The notes below the pieces were generated by a model. It saw only the letters and a list, made by a program, of their open reading frames with translations, was not told the origin of the DNA and did no database searches. Of a DNA stretch of 64,000 bases, positions 62,552-64,000 are shown one piece after another (position 1 is the first letter of the stretch; every line of letters begins with the position of its first letter). The position numbers and the translations under genes are program-made. The DNA is taken from positions 23,250,001-23,314,000 of the forward strand of contig CM075101.1 of assembly GCA_037576195.1 (NCBI GenBank), read 5' to 3'. This stretch comes from Phytoseiulus persimilis (lineage: Eukaryota; Arthropoda; Arachnida; Mesostigmata; Phytoseiidae).

Positions 62552-64000
62552 CTCAGAAGAGTCGATCACGATTATAACATAAAATGGAAGCCCGATTCAG
62601 ACGTCTTAGTTCCAGGAAAAATAGTTGCAGCTTGAAATCTTGAGTCTCCCACGGCTTTTCAGGCTTTAAAGGGCGAGGGTGGTGAGGGAGGCGGGAAACG
62701 GTAACCGTTGGTTAGAGCGCGCAAAAGGCTTCGCCTCGCTTGCGGACGGCAAAGGCGACAGTGTTCCTCAGTGGATTTTCAGAGCACACGCGTACGTCCC
62801 CGTGTTTTATTGCGTACAGCATGGAGTGCCTTTTTTCCGTTTCCATGTTGGATGCAAGAAACACAGGGGGCGTGTGTTCGACAAGTGTGACCCTGTGTTC
62901 TCAAGTGTATCGAAGTGTTCCAGGAAAATTCAGACTTTTTCAAGCGGTTTTCCCGTGATTTGTGCTGCTGCGAGTGCTGGACCAAAGTGTTGGCCGAGTT
63001 GTGTGCAGTTCCCGTGCGGGACAGAGACTCTTCGGAGCGTGTGTTCAGCGAATAGCGAGAAGTTCTTCCGTTCATTTCGATAGATAGTAAGGGCCCCAAG
63101 CCTAAAAAAATAACACCAAAACAAAGATGAACACCAAATGCGAAAAAAATCAGTCTCATAATGCACGCCATTGCACGCCATAATCACTGTCTGTGCGAGT
63201 GTTACGAGGGGTTATTTCCCTTTGTTGACGTGAAAACGTCGTTCCCTGTGGCTTTGGTACACTCTGCTAGTACTTCGTCATTTATGTAACGGAATTTGAG
63301 GCTCCGATTCGTCCTCAAACTCCGTTCGTGAGGCACCGAAAACCTTTTGATTGTTCTGAAAGGGTCACAAATTTACGGGAGAAGCCCTCTTTCGATTCCG
63401 ACATTCTCTCGAGCAATTTAAGATGGAGTTCGAGACCCATTTGTGCACCCCCTCGGGAACCTTGGGAATCAGCATGAATAAGCGTTTTTCTCGGTTGCCG
63501 AGAAACGCAGCGGAATCAATTGTGCACGGAACTGGACGCCCACATGAGCTCCTCTCGAACCGCCCCCCCATTTCTCTGGCAGGTTGTTCAATCTATCATT
63601 TATACCTCAAAAAGGGGCCGAATTCAGGGATTGGATCGGATAAATTGGATACAATCGGCGTGTCAGACGGTGTGCTGTGAATTTCTACCAAGTGTCTTAG
63701 TCTCAAGACGTGGATTCATATCGGACAAACTGAAACCTAATTGATGAGTCGGAAAAAAAATAAATCTCGACGCTATCTGAACCATGAAGCTTGCTGTCTG
63801 AACATACGATAGCTGATCCAACAACGAGGTTTCTGCTCGAACAGTGGGAAGTGGGGAGCTATTGGTCTTGTGCTAGAGATCTCAGAGTCTCGGTTAGGAA
63901 ATTTTGCACTCCCTCCCCGCATCAGAATGGCTCGCCCGAAAACCAAAAATAGAGCTCAGGCCAAGCGGAGAGCTGAAAGCTTGTCAAGACTACGGAAAAG
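62552..64000 (+). repeat. Direct repeat, copy 2, cut by the window end
   Basis: This matches 54783-56228 essentially base for base. The match starts at CTCAGAAGAGTCG; upstream, the sequences differ apart from a shared GAGAG. It includes the first 25 codons of the Arg/Lys-rich ORF, whose ATG is at 63927. Whether the Helentron core is intact in this second copy lies outside the window. Confidence 0.95.

Noticed and set aside
54783..64000. LTR retrotransposon with 1.45 kb LTRs
   Set aside because: No gag, protease, reverse transcriptase, RNase H or integrase is visible between the repeats; the repeats instead contain the start of a Helentron-like ORF, and the content is DNA-transposon derived.
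1..64000. CRISPR arrays, operons, bacterial promoters and ribosome-binding sites
   Set aside because: The window is eukaryotic, with spliced genes and animal transposons; no regularly spaced short repeats were seen.

Overview
This is eukaryotic nuclear DNA, most likely from an arthropod. Three protein-coding genes can be rebuilt with canonical GT/AG introns in matching phase: a pyrokinin/CAPA-type neuropeptide GPCR, citron Rho-interacting kinase, and mitochondrial ribosomal protein mL50. The GPCR family points to arthropods. Introns in the kinase gene are compact (mostly 80-220 nt) and base composition is near 50% GC. The transposons (mariner DD34D, a DD37D relative, a Helentron-like fragment, a MULE fragment) resemble what I know from mites and other chelicerates, but I cannot fix the species.

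Layout: 1-16151 has no supportable gene. 16152-17551 is one complete but decayed Tc1/mariner-superfamily element of DD37D type with terminal inverted repeats and a TA target duplication. 17552-23552 again shows no gene. 23553-33848 (+) is an 11-exon GPCR gene. 33849-40438 is intergenic or UTR. 40439-48911 (-) is a 24-exon citron kinase gene running convergently toward the GPCR; it carries kinase, coiled coil, C1, PH and CNH domains. 51761-52774 (+) is a three-exon mL50 gene, divergent from citron kinase, with a poly(A) signal 75 nt after its stop. 54783-64000 is a transposon nest: a 1.45 kb sequence occurs twice as a direct repeat about 7.77 kb apart, and between the copies lie a gutted Helentron-like ORF (N-terminus joined to the C-terminal endonuclease), an RPA70-like ORF, a MULE transposase relic and a mariner with two small frame breaks.

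The three host genes have unrelated roles: peptide hormone signalling at the plasma membrane, cytokinesis at the midbody, and mitochondrial translation. I see no sign of co-regulation. I found no clearly new biological system. The points most worth checking are the Helentron-like composite and its near-identical repeats, two irregular splice junctions in citron kinase, and a pattern of homopolymer-length differences that could be assembly error rather than biology.
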